A stretch of DNA of 64,000 nt from Posidonia oceanica (Eukaryota; Streptophyta; Magnoliopsida; Alismatales; Posidoniaceae). Below the pieces are notes generated by a model, which saw only the letters and a program-made list of their open reading frames with translations, was not told the DNA's origin and made no database searches. The stretch is from contig JAZBRS010000050.1 of the NCBI GenBank assembly GCA_037176725.1, positions 18,680,001 through 18,744,000 on the forward strand, given 5' to 3'. Of this stretch, positions 1 to 12,260 are shown one piece after another (within the stretch, counting starts at the first letter, position 1; each line of letters begins with the position of its first letter). A program made the translations under genes and the position numbers.

Positions 1-172
1 TGGGAGATTGGCTCCATGGCGCAGATCGTATCCTTTAGGGTCCTTAACAGCTACTGTCAGCCATTGCCATGAGTTCAAATGTACACGGATGTGTCTAATG
101 GACCTGCCTTAGAATTTCTGAAATCTGTTTTCTGGGAAGGTGGATCGGATATTAAACAAACGGGGCATTGCC

Positions 173-480
173 TCACCAAGGTGAATTGAGGAAGTCCTTT
201 ATGTTGCCAACAATGCCCATATCATATGGATTGCTGAACCTTATTTGTTCCCCCCTGATGGCTCTTGGGTGACCAATTGGAAGTCAGGGTATTTCTTCCA
301 GTTTATCCACTCATCTGTTTTGATGTTGTAGCACACACAGTAGAAATGCCACATCAGGAACACAACCTGACATAGCACCTGAAGAAGAGAGAAAAGCGTC
401 GTACTGACAACCAAATTTCCAGAGAGAGTACTATTGAAATGCGTACATTGTGTAAGTTGCTTCAACAAGGGCAAATCCAA
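173..480 (-). pseudogene. C-terminal fragment of a DHHC-type protein S-acyltransferase
   Basis: Reading the minus strand, a hydrophobic segment (about 25 residues ending VVFLMWHFYC) is followed by KTDEWINWKKYP and, in another frame, by NPYDMGIVGN and a stop at 173-175. In DHHC palmitoyltransferases a last membrane helix is followed by a TTxE-type motif (here KTDE) and an NPYxxG motif, so the order fits the C-terminus of that family, membrane enzymes that attach palmitate to cysteines. The catalytic DHHC cysteine-rich domain would lie further upstream and is not visible. The frame changes after a run of six G at the residues GG, so this is either a decayed copy or an exon junction I cannot resolve. 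The family call rests on these two motifs alone. Confidence 0.45.
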
Positions 481-1020
481 TTAAAAGAATCAAGAATAGC
501 AGATGGTTCTTCTGACCTTGCAACTGCTACAACGCCTAACTCTGATGGAGAAAGAAGAAACTTTTGTAATTGTTGTATGACTATCACTGGATGTTTGATT
601 CTTTAGAAGTTCTGTTTCCTCTAGGTGGGACCAGTTGCCGGTAACAAATCCTGGATCACCAATAAGAATGCCTCAACTATATCTCTTTTTCACTCCAGTA
701 TCCTCATTTATAACACCACTTGCCCTTTTACCCATGCGCCTCCTGTCCTTCTTGATTTGGTGATGCTCTCCGCTTTACTCTTAGTTTCGGCCACTGCTAG
801 CTTGGCTATATTGCTATGGCAGAAAGGGAAAACTGGTGCTGGTATGAGTAAGGTTATGGGGTTGGGCTTGTTGTGGCAGCACAATGCTAATGTACAGGTC
901 GCACACATCTAGTGGCCATAGTTTTGGACCTCGATGGTGCACGGTTGATGGAAGCAAATGCAACAGACTTCAGTATCTTTATCCACCACCATAACAGAGA
1001 CTCTTGAGTAGTGCCTCGAG
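481..1020. other. No confident gene
   Basis: An open frame of 95 codons on the plus strand (625-912) has one hydrophobic stretch (LLDLVMLSALLLVSATASL) but no start context, splice evidence or convincing family match. Nothing else is recognisable here. Confidence 0.3.
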
Positions 1021-1204
1021 GTGAATCGGCATATGATTAACCATTGCTTTCTCGATGGCAAAGAAGTCGGAGGGCGAGTCCGATACCGTTGGGTTGGAGG
1101 TTGGAGATTAGGGTTTGGGTTAGAGGTTGGGTCCGCCATGCCACGATCCGAGCAAGCTTCCAAAGAAATCCACCAACGACCAGTTGTCAAAATGGGGTGT
1201 CTAC
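1021..1204 (-). mobile_element. Start of a second Tat LTR, truncated (remnant 3' LTR)
   Basis: On the minus strand the sequence beginning at 1204 reads TGTAGACACCCCATTTTGAC and continues with a segment recognisably similar to the first 60 bases of the Tat LTRs at 25894 and 62953 (TTGACA, CTGG, GGTGGATTT, GCTC, GAAGC). This is the 5' end of an LTR running leftward. How far it extends to the left cannot be fixed by eye; similarity fades before about 1000. Confidence 0.5.
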
Positions 1205-1466
1205 AGCATGTTATGTGCTAACATGTTAAAGGTGAAAGAGAAAAACATCCAACACATCAAAAGGCATGGGCATGGCATGTGCATGTGTTGTGACATAGAA
1301 TATGTGAAAAAAAAATAAAAACAACCACCACACGAAAGGCATGAATTATGGCATCAATTAAAATCTTGAACACAGATAAATGCTAATAAAGGAAAGGAGC
1401 AAGTATATGCAAACCAAGCGAATCACAAAAGCCACACAAGTCGGGAAAACAAAAGCGAGAGTTGGA
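1205..1466 (-). mobile_element. Tat element 5' leader remnant
   Basis: This is the only internal DNA left of the minus-strand Tat remnant. Read on the minus strand it follows the primer site and shares phrases such as ACACATGCACATGCCATG and CCTTTTGAT with the 5' leader of the plus-strand Tat element at about 28.9 kb. It stops at 1205, directly against the first base of another LTR. Confidence 0.55.
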
Positions 1467-1470
1467 GTTT

Positions 1471-1491
1471 GACTCCCCAGCGAAGTCGTCA
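1471..1491 (-). other. Tat primer-binding site (remnant element)
   Basis: The minus strand reads TGACGACTTCGCTGGGGAG, close to the site TGGTGACTCCGCTGGGGAT after the LTR at 28655. A tRNA-derived primer site of this type is typical of Tat/Ogre elements. It follows the LTR end by about five bases. Confidence 0.6.
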
Positions 1492-1496
1492 ATTCC

Positions 1497-3624
1497 TGTG
1501 ACCATGTGACTAGGGGGACTCGTGAGACGAAACTATGCACACCAAAAGGCCACAGAAAGGACGATGTCTCCAAGGAGGGTCTCAACTTGAAAACACCAAG
1601 CAAAGGAAAAAGAGAAGGATAAGGAAGGAGTCGCCATGTAGTCTATTTAAAACAGGAGATGAGGAAAACCGTATGCAAGTAATAAGGAAAACAAGTAAAC
1701 AAAAGTGCAAGACTCCAATACCAATGGTCAAAGCACACAAGGGCCTCATGGGCAGAGAAAGGGTAAGAACTCCTGTTACGCACGGGTAAGGTGTTAAGCA
1801 CCCCCATACGCCCGACAACATCGGTCTCTCTGTTTCAAGCACTCGTATGTGTGGCAAAAGGAATAAGCAAGAACAACAAGGATGGATGCCAAGTGACGAA
1901 TGCGAGATGCCGTGCTAGCACAACTAAACATGCAAAAGGAGAAATGCGGTTGCGAAAACCAAAAGCCAAACAAACAATCAACGTGTGTGGTGCTCCACTG
2001 TGATTGCGAAATATGGGCCAGGGGACCGCACTGGGAATCCCCACGAGCAACCCGTGTTGGAGACCTACGCCCACCCGACGTGCCTAGAAGCTTTGTTCTA
2101 GCTCCAGCAGTCTTTGGTCATTGCACACATACCCACTAAAAACTAAACTCAAAAGGCAACAAGAAGCATTCAAGGATGACGAGAGCTAATGTAAGGAAAA
2201 CAATATGATTGAAAGCATAATTGAGTTGCAAATGCATCAACACAAAACCAAAACAGCCGACCCATCTCCTTCATTCATGATATACATGGGCCTTGCCTCC
2301 ACATTTCTTGTGGATGATCAAACTGCATGAGTCCTAAGGCATCAACCACTCCAGGCATACTCTAAGGATGATGGGGAAGGAAGAGGGAAAACAATATGAT
2401 TGAAAGCATAATTGAGTTGCAAATGCATCAACACAAAACCAAAACAATCGTCCCATCTCCTTCATTCATGATATACATGGGCCTTGCCTCCACATTTTTT
2501 GTGGATGATTGGACTACGTGAGTCCTAAGGCATCGACCACTCCAGGCATACTCTGAGGACGATAGGGAAGGAAGAAAAGTTGAAAGGCAAGAGACTTCAA
2601 GCTTGTCATAGTAGCAACCAAAGCAAGAAACGAGTGAACCCATAAATTGCAGCTAGCCAAAACTAGTATAATTCAACCAAAATCCGATAAACCACGGTCA
2701 TCCAAGGGAGAAGGAAGGCATTGCAATGCGAGAGGAGGAAAGGAGGCTTATGCTATCAAATGGGTGTGCCCACCAGTTCGCGGCACACCGAGTGTGCTCC
2801 TCCGGCATGCAACAACAGCTGGCTATGAGTCTCCTCCTGTGTGCGGTCTCCACTCCATGGGCTCTGTCAACGTGAGGGTGTGGGATGATTGCAATGGAGG
2901 ACGACTCTCACTTGCTGGTTGCACTCACTCTTCTTGCTCTCACTCATAGGGATCACTCAAGCTAGGTGACAAGGATGAGATGGCTAGGGGAAGCTCAAGG
3001 TGAGAGCTGGAGGTGCTTGGCCGAAAGGTGAGAGAGCTCGGGTGCCAAAGGGTGAGCTGCCAAAGAGAGCTCATTCTGTGAGGACGTTGGTGTTCTATAG
3101 ACGTTGTGAATGTATAACAACTGTTGGATGCTAACTGAATTTGAGATGGTTGGCTGTGATTTGATTTTAAGGATTGGATTGGGTTTTGTAGGTTTTGTAG
3201 GTTTTGAAAGGGGTATGATGGTTTAAACACATCAAGCAACAACCTCAGATCTGTAACAACCAATTGCAAGCCTTGAAATGCACGTCCAAAAGTGATTGGT
3301 CATGTTTGCCCTCTTGCAACAGAAAATGGGCCAGAGCTCCACGTGGGGAATACGCACCTGTGACCCACACTAGCCAGTCGTGCTGGTAAGGTGCACCTGA
3401 GAGACATGCCTATTGCCCGCACTAATCAGCTGCGCCTAATCATTGTAAAGTCCACTTTTACAGATCCTTGGCTCGCACTTGATTATTTAGACCAAAGAGT
3501 TGGTTGGGTGTTAGGTGGTGGTTCTTGGGTAGGCTTGTGGTGTTGGGTAGAGCCTCATAGTAGTTAGAGCGGGTTCTTTCGAAGGAGTGCGGCAACAGGT
3601 GACTGCAAAACCAGAGTGTCTACA
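1497..3624 (-). mobile_element. Tat 5' LTR (minus-strand remnant)
   Basis: On the minus strand the LTR starts TGTAGACACTCTGGTTTTG at 3624 and ends CACA near 1497. Within it, the reverse complement of 1765-1800 (cctaacacc...gcgtaacagg type sequence) matches 28320-28350 of the outer Tat LTR, and the stretch giving AATAGACTA..TGGCGACTC near 1631-1655 matches 28480-28497. These shared blocks, in the same order and ahead of a Tat primer site, identify it. The exact left end is uncertain by a few bases. A 191-bp tandem duplication lies inside. Confidence 0.65.
2196..2577. repeat. Two tandem copies of a 191-bp unit
   Basis: The block starting gaaaacaatatgattg at 2196 repeats from about 2387 with only scattered substitutions, including the phrase ATGATATACATGGGCCTTGC in both copies. 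The two copies are head-to-tail inside the Tat LTR remnant. Confidence 0.9.
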
Positions 3625-4429
3625 ACATCAATTGGCATTGATAACTCCATGTTTAGTGCAAGGTCCTCTTTTGAACATACGACCTCCTTCGTTGCCGGGA
3701 CCTCTTTTGAAAGTGGGGCCAAATTCTCTTTTGTTTGAGTGGCATCCTGGAATGCAATAGAAATAACACAAGGTAATGCATCCTTATAACTCATGCAATA
3801 AGAAAGAACTTTCAATCTGTAGCTCAATAGAACAATATAGAATTAACAAATGGATGGAACAAATGTAACCTAGAGCTTAGTGAGCTGGTAACATGCGCCC
3901 CTCATATGTGCTAGTTACCCGTGCCTCTAATACACACTGGCTACCTGCTCCTAAGACACGCGCCTTAGACTGAAAACGTAAACAAGATAACATATATTAC
4001 AATATAAGCATGCATCCCAATCATCAATATAAAATCCACAGAAAAATCACCAAATACCAAATCCTCTGAAACCACTTACATCTTATATCGATGCCATAAA
4101 ACCATATCTTGAAAATCATGGTCCCTATCTTTAGACCAGAATCTGAAATCATTATCAGAATTTTGAAAACCTTAATCTCAAAACAACAAACACAGACAAA
4201 ATTGTCGTGTCACTCGGGCCCAAGCAACAGACACTAGCCACAAGTAGCCACCAAGGCACACTGCACTACTACAGTCAAGCCACCCTATGCAGGGGCTCCC
4301 CCATCTTGGGTTCGTACTGTAAGAACCCTTATCTGTCCATATGGGACAACACACATAGAGGATCTGCCCTCTCAGCGTCCTCGAGACTGTTGCACTCAAC
4401 CATCCAAAGGACTTTTTCACCTCTTGGTC
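3625..4429. other. Non-coding, no recognised feature
   Basis: No frame or motif here is convincing. Short scattered phrases such as tagttacccgtgcc near 3910 recur around 6539 (tagttacccacgcc), suggesting that both belong to one decayed repeat, but the ends cannot be set. Confidence 0.4.
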
Positions 4430-4640
4430 TCGTGAGTACAACTCCTTGGACCTCAACTTAGTATCTTGCTTACGACCATCCAAAGGTATCAATCATCCCT
4501 GGTTCATCGACATGATCCTTCGACCTCTTGGTCCCACCAATATAATTCTCTGGACCTCAACCTAGTATCTTGCTCATGACCATCTAGAGGTATCAATCAT
4601 CCCTGGTCCATCGACATGATCGTTCGACCACTTGGTCCTA
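4430..4640. repeat. Tandem repeat, about 104-bp unit
   Basis: The phrase TATCAATCATCCCTGGT occurs at 4487 and again at 4591, within longer similar blocks (cctcaac, tagtatcttgct, gaccatc, catcgacatgatc). Further shortened relatives with 'cctcttggtc'-type phrases extend to about 4700. Confidence 0.8.
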
Positions 4641-6112
4641 GACCTCATCCTTGATTTCTTGGTCACACAGACCTCAACCTTAGCCTCTCGGTCTCCTCTA
4701 AAATCATGGAAATCCTTTTTCCAAAACACTTTTCAAAACTCATGTATTTCTTTCCAAACCATTTTTGAAAAATCATTTAAAAACCTTTTCAAAAACTAGC
4801 TCAAAACACCACAAAACACTGGCCACAACATCTCACTGTCCTGGCCTCTACAAAAGTACGTGGCCAAACCACGCTGGTCACTTGCACGACTGAATCCTGC
4901 CTAACAGAGCAGCTGCTCTGCAAGCAAAATCAGGGTGCATCTTCACCCACGCAATCCAACACAAAACCTAGAAAATAGCATATAATATACCAAAATGAAG
5001 ATTAAGAAGTTATCTATCAAACACAACTAAAATCTCAAGATTAATCCGATGTCTAAAACTCAAGATATCAACAAAGGAAGACAACACACTCACATAGTGA
5101 ATAGTGTTCACCACAAGCACAACAAGCACCATTAAATCTCAAATTAAGCTTGGTAATTCATCAATAAATATTGTAAATCATGCGCACAGCTAAACTCAAC
5201 AAGCTACAATAATTACACAACGCTAATTCCATCATAAGAGCCTCAGAAACACAGCGGAAAGCAACACATGCATTATATTCAATTTTTGCTTTCAAATAAT
5301 CACCACCACAACCCACAAAAACTACATCTAAAAATCAATGATTCATAGCTCAATCCATCACAGTAAAAATCCATGCTATATATCATTTTGAAGGTTTCGA
5401 AATTATCTTTCCAAAGCCTCATAAAACACTGAATTCCGTTATCAAAATCTCAAGATATAATAAAACAATCTACACATATATGCTTAGTGAACTGTAACAC
5501 TGCGAGCATAACCCCTATAACAATCATGATTTACGCATGTAAATTCATGTGAAAATGCCATCAATTCTCAACACGGCATGATAAATCATCCCACATCATT
5601 TATGCATCTATACTTGCATACACAAGCACTCGGTGAAGTGTGTACCTTGAGTCTAATCTAAGAACCCAATAAACAGCTACCTCACCGCCGGTGGCCTCTT
5701 CGCTAGAGCTCTGGATTCCACTACTCTTGTCTTGGTCCAAGTATGGCCACATGTCCAGAGTACCCCCAGCAACCCAAAAACACAATCAAGCTCACACAAA
5801 TAGAGGAACCCACAAAACTCAGTGAGCTCAACTTACCTTCCACCAGAACCCAAACCAACAAAGAGGAGGTCATCGACGATTTCACCTCTGATCGAAGCTT
5901 CCTCAAGCATTGGAGCACCACACGATGCCAACGAGAAACTCTCCCCCGGAAGCCCGCTCTCTACTTCTCCTTCTCGACTCTCGACCCTCTCTCAAACTCT
6001 CCTCTCAACTCCTCCTCTCTGCTTCCTCAAAAACTCCCTTATTTCTTCTCTAAGCAACACAAGTCTCTCGTTACGATAAGTGATGGAATATAGAGGTGGT
6101 GTAGCTCCCCTC
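4641..6112. other. AT-rich non-coding DNA, possibly part of a decayed minus-strand LTR
   Basis: No coding frame is convincing. From 5870 to 6080 the plus strand is rich in CTC/TTC, so its complement is a purine-rich leader immediately downstream of the minus-strand TATA box at 6113-6120. A TATA box followed by such a leader is the usual U3-R layout of a plant LTR, but no LTR ends or target duplication could be found. Confidence 0.3.
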
Positions 6113-6120
6113 CTTTTATA
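6113..6120 (-). promoter_or_regulatory. TATA box, minus strand
   Basis: The minus strand reads GGCTATAAAAGGAGGGG. It is an excellent TATA consensus with a GC-rich start region downstream and no host gene following it, so it most likely belongs to a decayed LTR. Confidence 0.4.
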
Positions 6121-7123
6121 GCCTAGAGACCAAGACACTCAGGAGGATAGGTGTCGACTCCCTAAGTCTTGTTGATCACTTGGCACGAGCAACACTCCAC
6201 CTGCACCTAACACCACACTCACTTGGCAGCAAGAACACTCCACTTGCACAATCTCATGTAATCCATAAACACTTGAAATATCCCATGAGTATGCATTCCA
6301 CTTGTGCAAGAGACCAATTACCAATAATATTCAAAAGAGCCAAGATCAATATCCACCAGTCAAAATAAAGATCCCTACTCAAATCATTCTCGAATAATTT
6401 ATAACTATCAACTCAAAACCAAGTGGGATAACCAATCCCAAAACCACAACTCACAACCCACAGCACTCTAGAAATCTAAAACATGTGAGTAAATCGTGCT
6501 AAGAAAACACGCTAAGAACACGAGTCCACAGAACACGCTAGTTACCCACGCCAAGAACTCGCGCCATTCAGATACACAGTCTGAAAGTGTAAGCAAAGAT
6601 CACAGATATCACACTTTTAAGTTTGAAGATGTTAGATTGTTAGATGTATTGTATGAAGATGCCAGACACAGAAAATAGGCACAAAATACGACACGAAACA
6701 TGACACAATTAGGCCCCCAAACATGACACGAGCATGATTGGGCCCAGGCTTGGCTCCTCCCTTGGCCTTGTCGGCACAGCACGACATGAAAATTGAATTG
6801 GGCCTGGGTTAACCATGTCGTGTCATCACAGCACGACACAATTGACATGTATGAAATAGAGATGTTGATTATAGTATCACGGTTTTATAATCTTCATTAG
6901 GTGTTTAACCCCTAGCATTATTGGTGGTGAGGAACAACCCACCATTTAGCTACCATTTCAAAAAGAAAACTACCTTACACAAACTCTTAGAGTTCAGCAT
7001 CCACATGAACAGATGACCGATTCTTGTTTGTCCCATTTGTACCACAAAATAGATCATCTACTTTAGACAAATAAAGTATAAATACTGTCAATTATCTTTA
7101 CCTCGTGCCAAAATCTTTACAAT
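6121..7123. other. Non-coding; cluster of GACACGA/TCGTGTC words at 6685-6845
   Basis: Apart from the dense words in both orientations (cgacacgaa, gacacgag, gcacgacat, tgtcgtgtca, gcacgacac) no structure stands out. Such clusters occur near the ends of hAT-type transposons, but no terminal repeats or target duplication were found. Confidence 0.3.
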
Positions 7124-8050
7124 GCATTTGATATACTAGAATGAAAATAGACAGAAATATAAAGAACTCTGGAATGAAATTTGGAATGGGATGGGATGGA
7201 ATAATTTTATTCCATTCCTGTGTTTGGTATGCAATCAAAATATAGAGGAATGGAATGGAATGGGAGCAGAATCCACATGAATCCTCATCTGTTTCTTTAC
7301 CTCCTCCTCCTCCTCCACTCTTCATCTTCGTCTGGAAGTTGCAGGTGATCCAAATCCCAAGTCCCCTTGGGAAATGGTGAGGGCGACGAGGAAAATCTTC
7401 TCTGGAATCCACTTCATTCTACTCGGATTCGACTCCATCTCCAAGTCCCAGGTACTCAAACCACCGCTTGCCCCCAAATGATCTGCACCAAGAACATGTT
7501 CTTACACTTGTTTTCCTTTCCGTTGTTGTTGTTGTTGCAGTACCGAGCGGAGTTGGTTCAGGGAGGCAGCGTGGATGCAGGGCGGTAGGACCAATCTTGA
7601 CTAGTCCTGGATGTGGGTGGATTTACTCTCAGTTGTCTTTTTTTTTCTTTGATTTGTGTTTTGGTAGATTAGAGCTCTAGATCTTGATGCATTTCTAGTT
7701 TTTGGTTGGATAGAATGATCCTGTCTGTGTGGCCACTCGGAAGGAAGGGACGATAGTCATGACGGAGGGTACTGCTCGGAGGGAGCAGCAGCAGGTGCTG
7801 CTCGAATTTGCGGCAACAGCGAGGTTGGGGGTGGGGGGAGGGTTTTTTATTTTTGTTGATTCCAATGGTATGAGAATCAAATTCCTTACCTCCTGGAAGG
7901 AATAAAATTTCCATGTTCATTGAGAATTTGATTCCCAAGGGAATGCCTATTCTAAAGTGATTTTTGCACCAAACAATGGAATTCCATTCCGATCTACTTT
8001 TTTCATTCCATTCTGGTTCATTCTGGTATCCATTCTAGCATATCAAACGC
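7124..8050. mobile_element. Non-autonomous DNA transposon with terminal inverted repeats (927 bp)
   Basis: The left end GCATTTGATATACTAGAATG (7124-7143) matches the reverse complement of the right end (8031-8050) at 18 of 20 positions. Both subterminal regions are rich in GGAAT/ATTCC words (for example ggaatgggatgggatggaat near 7182 and the complementary cluster at 7976-8030), and the text 'tgtttggt' / 'accaaaca' is mirrored further in. No transposase is present; the short open frames inside are not conserved coding. I could not find a clear target duplication, so the superfamily is open. Confidence 0.6.
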
Positions 8051-9087
8051 TGCCTTAGTCTCTTCCCTTTTCTCAAAGTATTCTCTCTCATTTGTCCATG
8101 TAGTCCCCTCAACATGGGATCTCTTATTTTACACAGTTTCCATATTTCACAATGTAACTCTTGTTCTTGAGCACTACATCTGAGACTACCGTTCAAATCA
8201 AGTAAACGTTATACAGGATAGCGTATGCTGTTATTCGTACCTGGTGTACGTTTTTGTTTTACATGTATACAAAGATACTTTGGGGAAATGTCTATATTAG
8301 AATCCATTAGTACTCCTTATGTTTTAGGTTTAGTATTAGGATTTTTTTTTTTTTAATATTATTTTCAATACATTTCTTTCCTTCTGTACTCTTTTCTTAA
8401 TATAGTGAAGAACAATGTATCACTGTCCGTTATTCATGTAAATTTGTGTTTTCTTTATATAATTACTTGTCTCTTTTTTTATTTCTATAACACCATATTT
8501 CACGCTCCAACTCTTTTTCGCTTGAGAGGCTTCCATCACATTCCAGCTCCAAAGCAATTTCCACCGTATTTTTCTTCTCCAAACCATGGTTTATTTAGCA
8601 TGACTAATCTGGATAATTGTCCTTCACCTGTTGCAATTTTTTAAGATTTTCTAGGATTTTCACTTGTACCAATCCCAACATGTTTACGAAGGCCTCTTGT
8701 CTTTATTCTCTGAAGCTTTAAAATGTATGTCCGGAGTGTAACATCCTATTTCTAGCCGTTCTTGAGGATTTTCGGGATAAGGTTATATCTTTTTTTTTTT
8801 GGTGGGGGGGCATAGAGTAACCTTTCTTAACTAATGGAAGATGTTACAAAAAATTTGTACTCAATGAAACAACGACAAACAGTGTTTTCAAGAGTACAAG
8901 GTACTATCTGAAACACACAGATATGCTCATTTATTCTAAAAGAATAAGAAACAAAAAGATAATGAAGATGTAGTGTAGATATTCACTAGACCAATTATGA
9001 CTTCAAGTACAAAACACCACACCTTAAGGAGAAAAAGAACAAAGATGAGGTTGGTCAGCAATGCTCAACTACTATCTTAATTAAATG
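8051..9087. other. AT-rich non-coding DNA
   Basis: Long T runs (8341-8355, 8790-8800) and no supported gene. The phrase ctcttgtctttatt at about 8693 recurs near 9474, on either side of the RNase H fragment, so the fragment may lie within an insertion. Confidence 0.4.
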
Positions 9088-9471
9088 TTATTTTAAATTT
9101 TTCCAAATGAAGACAACCTCAAGCAATTTTGGGAAAATCACAAAATATAAAGCATGTATCTGATCACAAATACATTTATTTGCTAGTGAGTCGATAATAG
9201 AATTCACCTCACGATATTGATGTTTGATAAATATACACTTATTGCACAAGACTAACACCTCATTCCAATCCATTTTTAGTTGCCACATGTTGCATGTATC
9301 ACCATGTAGCATATCCACAAGCACCTTTGAATCACACTCAATCTCAACATGTTATAAATCAATATGAAGCTGTAAACTGAGATAAAGACCTTTCTTAAGA
9401 GCAAGGATTTCCACCAACATGTTAGAACACATATCAAGAAAATCAAAGAATCTGCCACCATACACTATGGC
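9088..9471 (-). pseudogene. RNase H domain fragment of a plant non-LTR retroelement
   Basis: The minus strand encodes AEILALKKG-like residues (VEILALKKGLYL), then HVEIECDSKVLVDML, then HQYREVNSIIDSLANK. In plant LINE-type RNase H domains (RVT_3) these are the E-containing helix, the DSK motif and the REGN..AD.LAN motif in this order. Here the last motif is REVNSIIDSLAN and one in-frame TAA (9352-9354) precedes HVEI. No reverse transcriptase is visible upstream, so it is a short relic. A free-standing RNase H-like gene is the alternative. Confidence 0.65.
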
Positions 9472-12260
9472 CGTCTCTTGTCTTTATTGGATTCATGAGC
9501 ATATATTGTCATAATCACTGACGATTAATTTTTTCTTTCTTGATGAATTCATCAATCTTACGATCCTTTACCTAATGAACTTCCTCCCCGTTCTACTTGC
9601 ATTATGATTTCTTCATCTTCTGTCCAAAACACCTCAATAGAAGTGATAGAGCAACAAGAGAACAAGGTATAGCTATATCTTTCTCCTTCATCTTCATATT
9701 TTTTGTTGGGAAGCTCCAAAACAACCTAATCAGCACATTTAAACGCCCTAAAAGTTTGAATTTTTCCTCCATATGCATTTTTTAAAACAACTAACTATCT
9801 TAGGAAAAAGCTTGTTTCCGAGAGATTTCGTCCGTCGCAAATCATGGTTTCCTTGAAGTCTTCTCGTCTATCATGTAATACATTACCTCGTTTCAAAGAA
9901 ATAATTGGATCGTACCTAATGCTTTCAAATATTACTCCTTGCACTACTGATCTAGTCTGTCTTCTCTTTGATTCTTACTCTCCCATCAAGGGCCTTGGAG
10001 TCTTGGAGACGTAGTTGTACCATTATCTTTTTCACTTTCTTTTGCATAAATTCGAAATTCATTGTGGCGATGAACTTCTTCACTTTGAACTTTACAGTTA
10101 AGTACTTCGACATCCTTGATGGTTTGACAAATAATCCGACATAAAAAGTGTGGTTTTAAACTTCTAGTACTGCTTGTTGGCGTAGGTAAGCATCATTCTC
10201 TTTAGTGGATCTTGGCATCTCCAGCTCATTATGATTTTTCTATCGTTAACACAGAACTCCAAGAAAATGGAGGAAAACATTGATGAAAATACGAAACAAC
10301 ACAAATGATTTGGTAAGAAGAACAAGAGAGAACAAAGAATGTTTTATGTTTTTTATAGGCACGATAGCATTAAAAAGAAATTTGATCACAATTGAAGAAG
10401 AAGATTGCATGCACCGTGTAAGATGATTCTCAAAGCAAGCTCTTGGATGATGAGTTGGCCCAACAATAATTAAGTTTGCCAAAAATGTGAATCTCAACCC
10501 CAACCTCATGGACCCAATCCAAGATAATTAAGTGAACCATAAAGCCAACAAGGACATAGTATTAGAATGAGAGACTAGGTTCTCCATTATATTTTCCTTT
10601 GTTATGAAATCTAGCTAGACTTTAAAATCAAGGAAAATACAACTATATCACCTACAATCTCACATATTACGTAAATACCATCTAAATTAAAAAAATATCA
10701 TCTTTACCATCGATTCCTATGTTTAAATACATTAATTAGTATCTGAATTAAAATAAACGGAATTTGGCCTAACCCTGCTAGTTTTCAAATGCAATTGACT
10801 TTCCTACCCTCATCTCCCAACTCTCCCACAAGCTTCGGCATCAACGTAGCTGGTCCTAACTCGACGTCGGACCGGAGGGACTTCACATGTGCCACCATCG
10901 ACGATGTCCTTGATGGATGTGGCTTCGAGAGTGGATGCAGTGTCGAAGGTGGATGTGGCGAGAGTGACATTGATATGGAGGTAGTCGACCTCATCCTTAG
11001 CGAGAGGACAGATGCGACATGGGCGGTGGTCGCATGGAGAGAGTCGGCCTCGTCCTTAGCAATGTCAAGGAGGATACAAGAGGTGACATGAGCGATGATG
11101 GGGTAGGAGTGGGGGTGGGAGGAGAGGAAGGTGGTGGACTTATCGATGGACTAGTACAAGGAGTCGTGATGGGAGTCAAGGGACTGACGATGGAGCCGTG
11201 GTGAGCTTTGACGTGGTGTCCAACATCACGAAGGAAGTGGATTAGATGACACTGTTCTAGGTCTCATAGGGTGGAGTTAAAAAGTAGAGGAGTTGTGGCA
11301 AGACTTAATGGGAAAAGGAGAGATAGATTTGTTTATCTATAAAGATAGGTTAGTCATTTTAGCTCGTTAAGTTAAATTTTAACTCTAGTTTGTTATAACT
11401 AAGCATCTAACAGTAATGGCATATATGTATGTAAAAATAGGGATGAATGGTATAAAGATGATATTTTTTGAATTCAGGTGACATTCACTTGTATGTGAGA
11501 TTGTGCATTGTATATCTATATTTTCCCCATTCAAACTCGTTGTTTTTCTCTTTTACTATTGCTTATATAGTTTAAATTTGTAAGATTTTATGACTGCAAC
11601 ATGATTTAAAAAAGGATAATTGGGTTGGACTCTTTCATGCCCATTAATCCTTCTCTCAGCCCTATGTTAGTCAGTTACCAACAAATCCCTGACCTCAATT
11701 TGCCAGATGAAGTTCACTCGGACACTGTCCTTTCCTTTTTAATGCATCTCAGGAGTAACAACGACATGACCTCTGAATTCTTGGTATAAATTATGATGGC
11801 GACTAAATTATAAAGCCCAAGCAGAATCTATTGCCTTGATAGACGTCAAGATTAATGTCACAAAATTAAACAACTTACAAAGGGGAACATACATAAGATC
11901 TCATCCCCATAATAAGCAACCCCACCATACATAAATTAACTTACACCTGGGGCACAAAAATAAATGAAGTCGGGAAAGTGGGCTGGTTCACTTTAGGCCC
12001 AACATTTCTTCCAACGTTTCAGTTCCTACAATAAACGAGTAAAACTTGTGTAGCTAATAGCTAGTGAGAGCCGAGAAGGGCAAAGAGGACATTAATCTGT
12101 ATGTTTCTACATGAATTGTTGGTATCTTTATATTAAAAACAAAAAAGAAAAAAAGAAAAAGTTAAATGCCTTCGATTTTATTCATCCTTAACCATTCGGA
12201 TAGCTGAAGTTTAAGTCAATAAACCCCATGCTTTATTAAAAAAAATAGAGGATTAGAAAG
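9472..12260. other. Non-coding stretch without a supported gene
   Basis: Overlapping open frames on both strands at 10785-11200 come from a GC-richer, low-complexity stretch (repeated gatgtgg/gaggtgg words) and show no protein motif. The rest is AT-rich. I see no RNA gene or transposon end that can be defended. Confidence 0.4.

Noticed and set aside
625..912. 95-codon open frame with a hydrophobic segment, loosely like a CASP-like membrane protein
   Set aside because: Only one vague similarity, no start context, no flanking exons; could be chance.
10785..11204. Open frames of 60-100 codons on both strands
   Set aside because: Low-complexity GATGTGG/GAGGTGG-type sequence read in both directions; no family signal.
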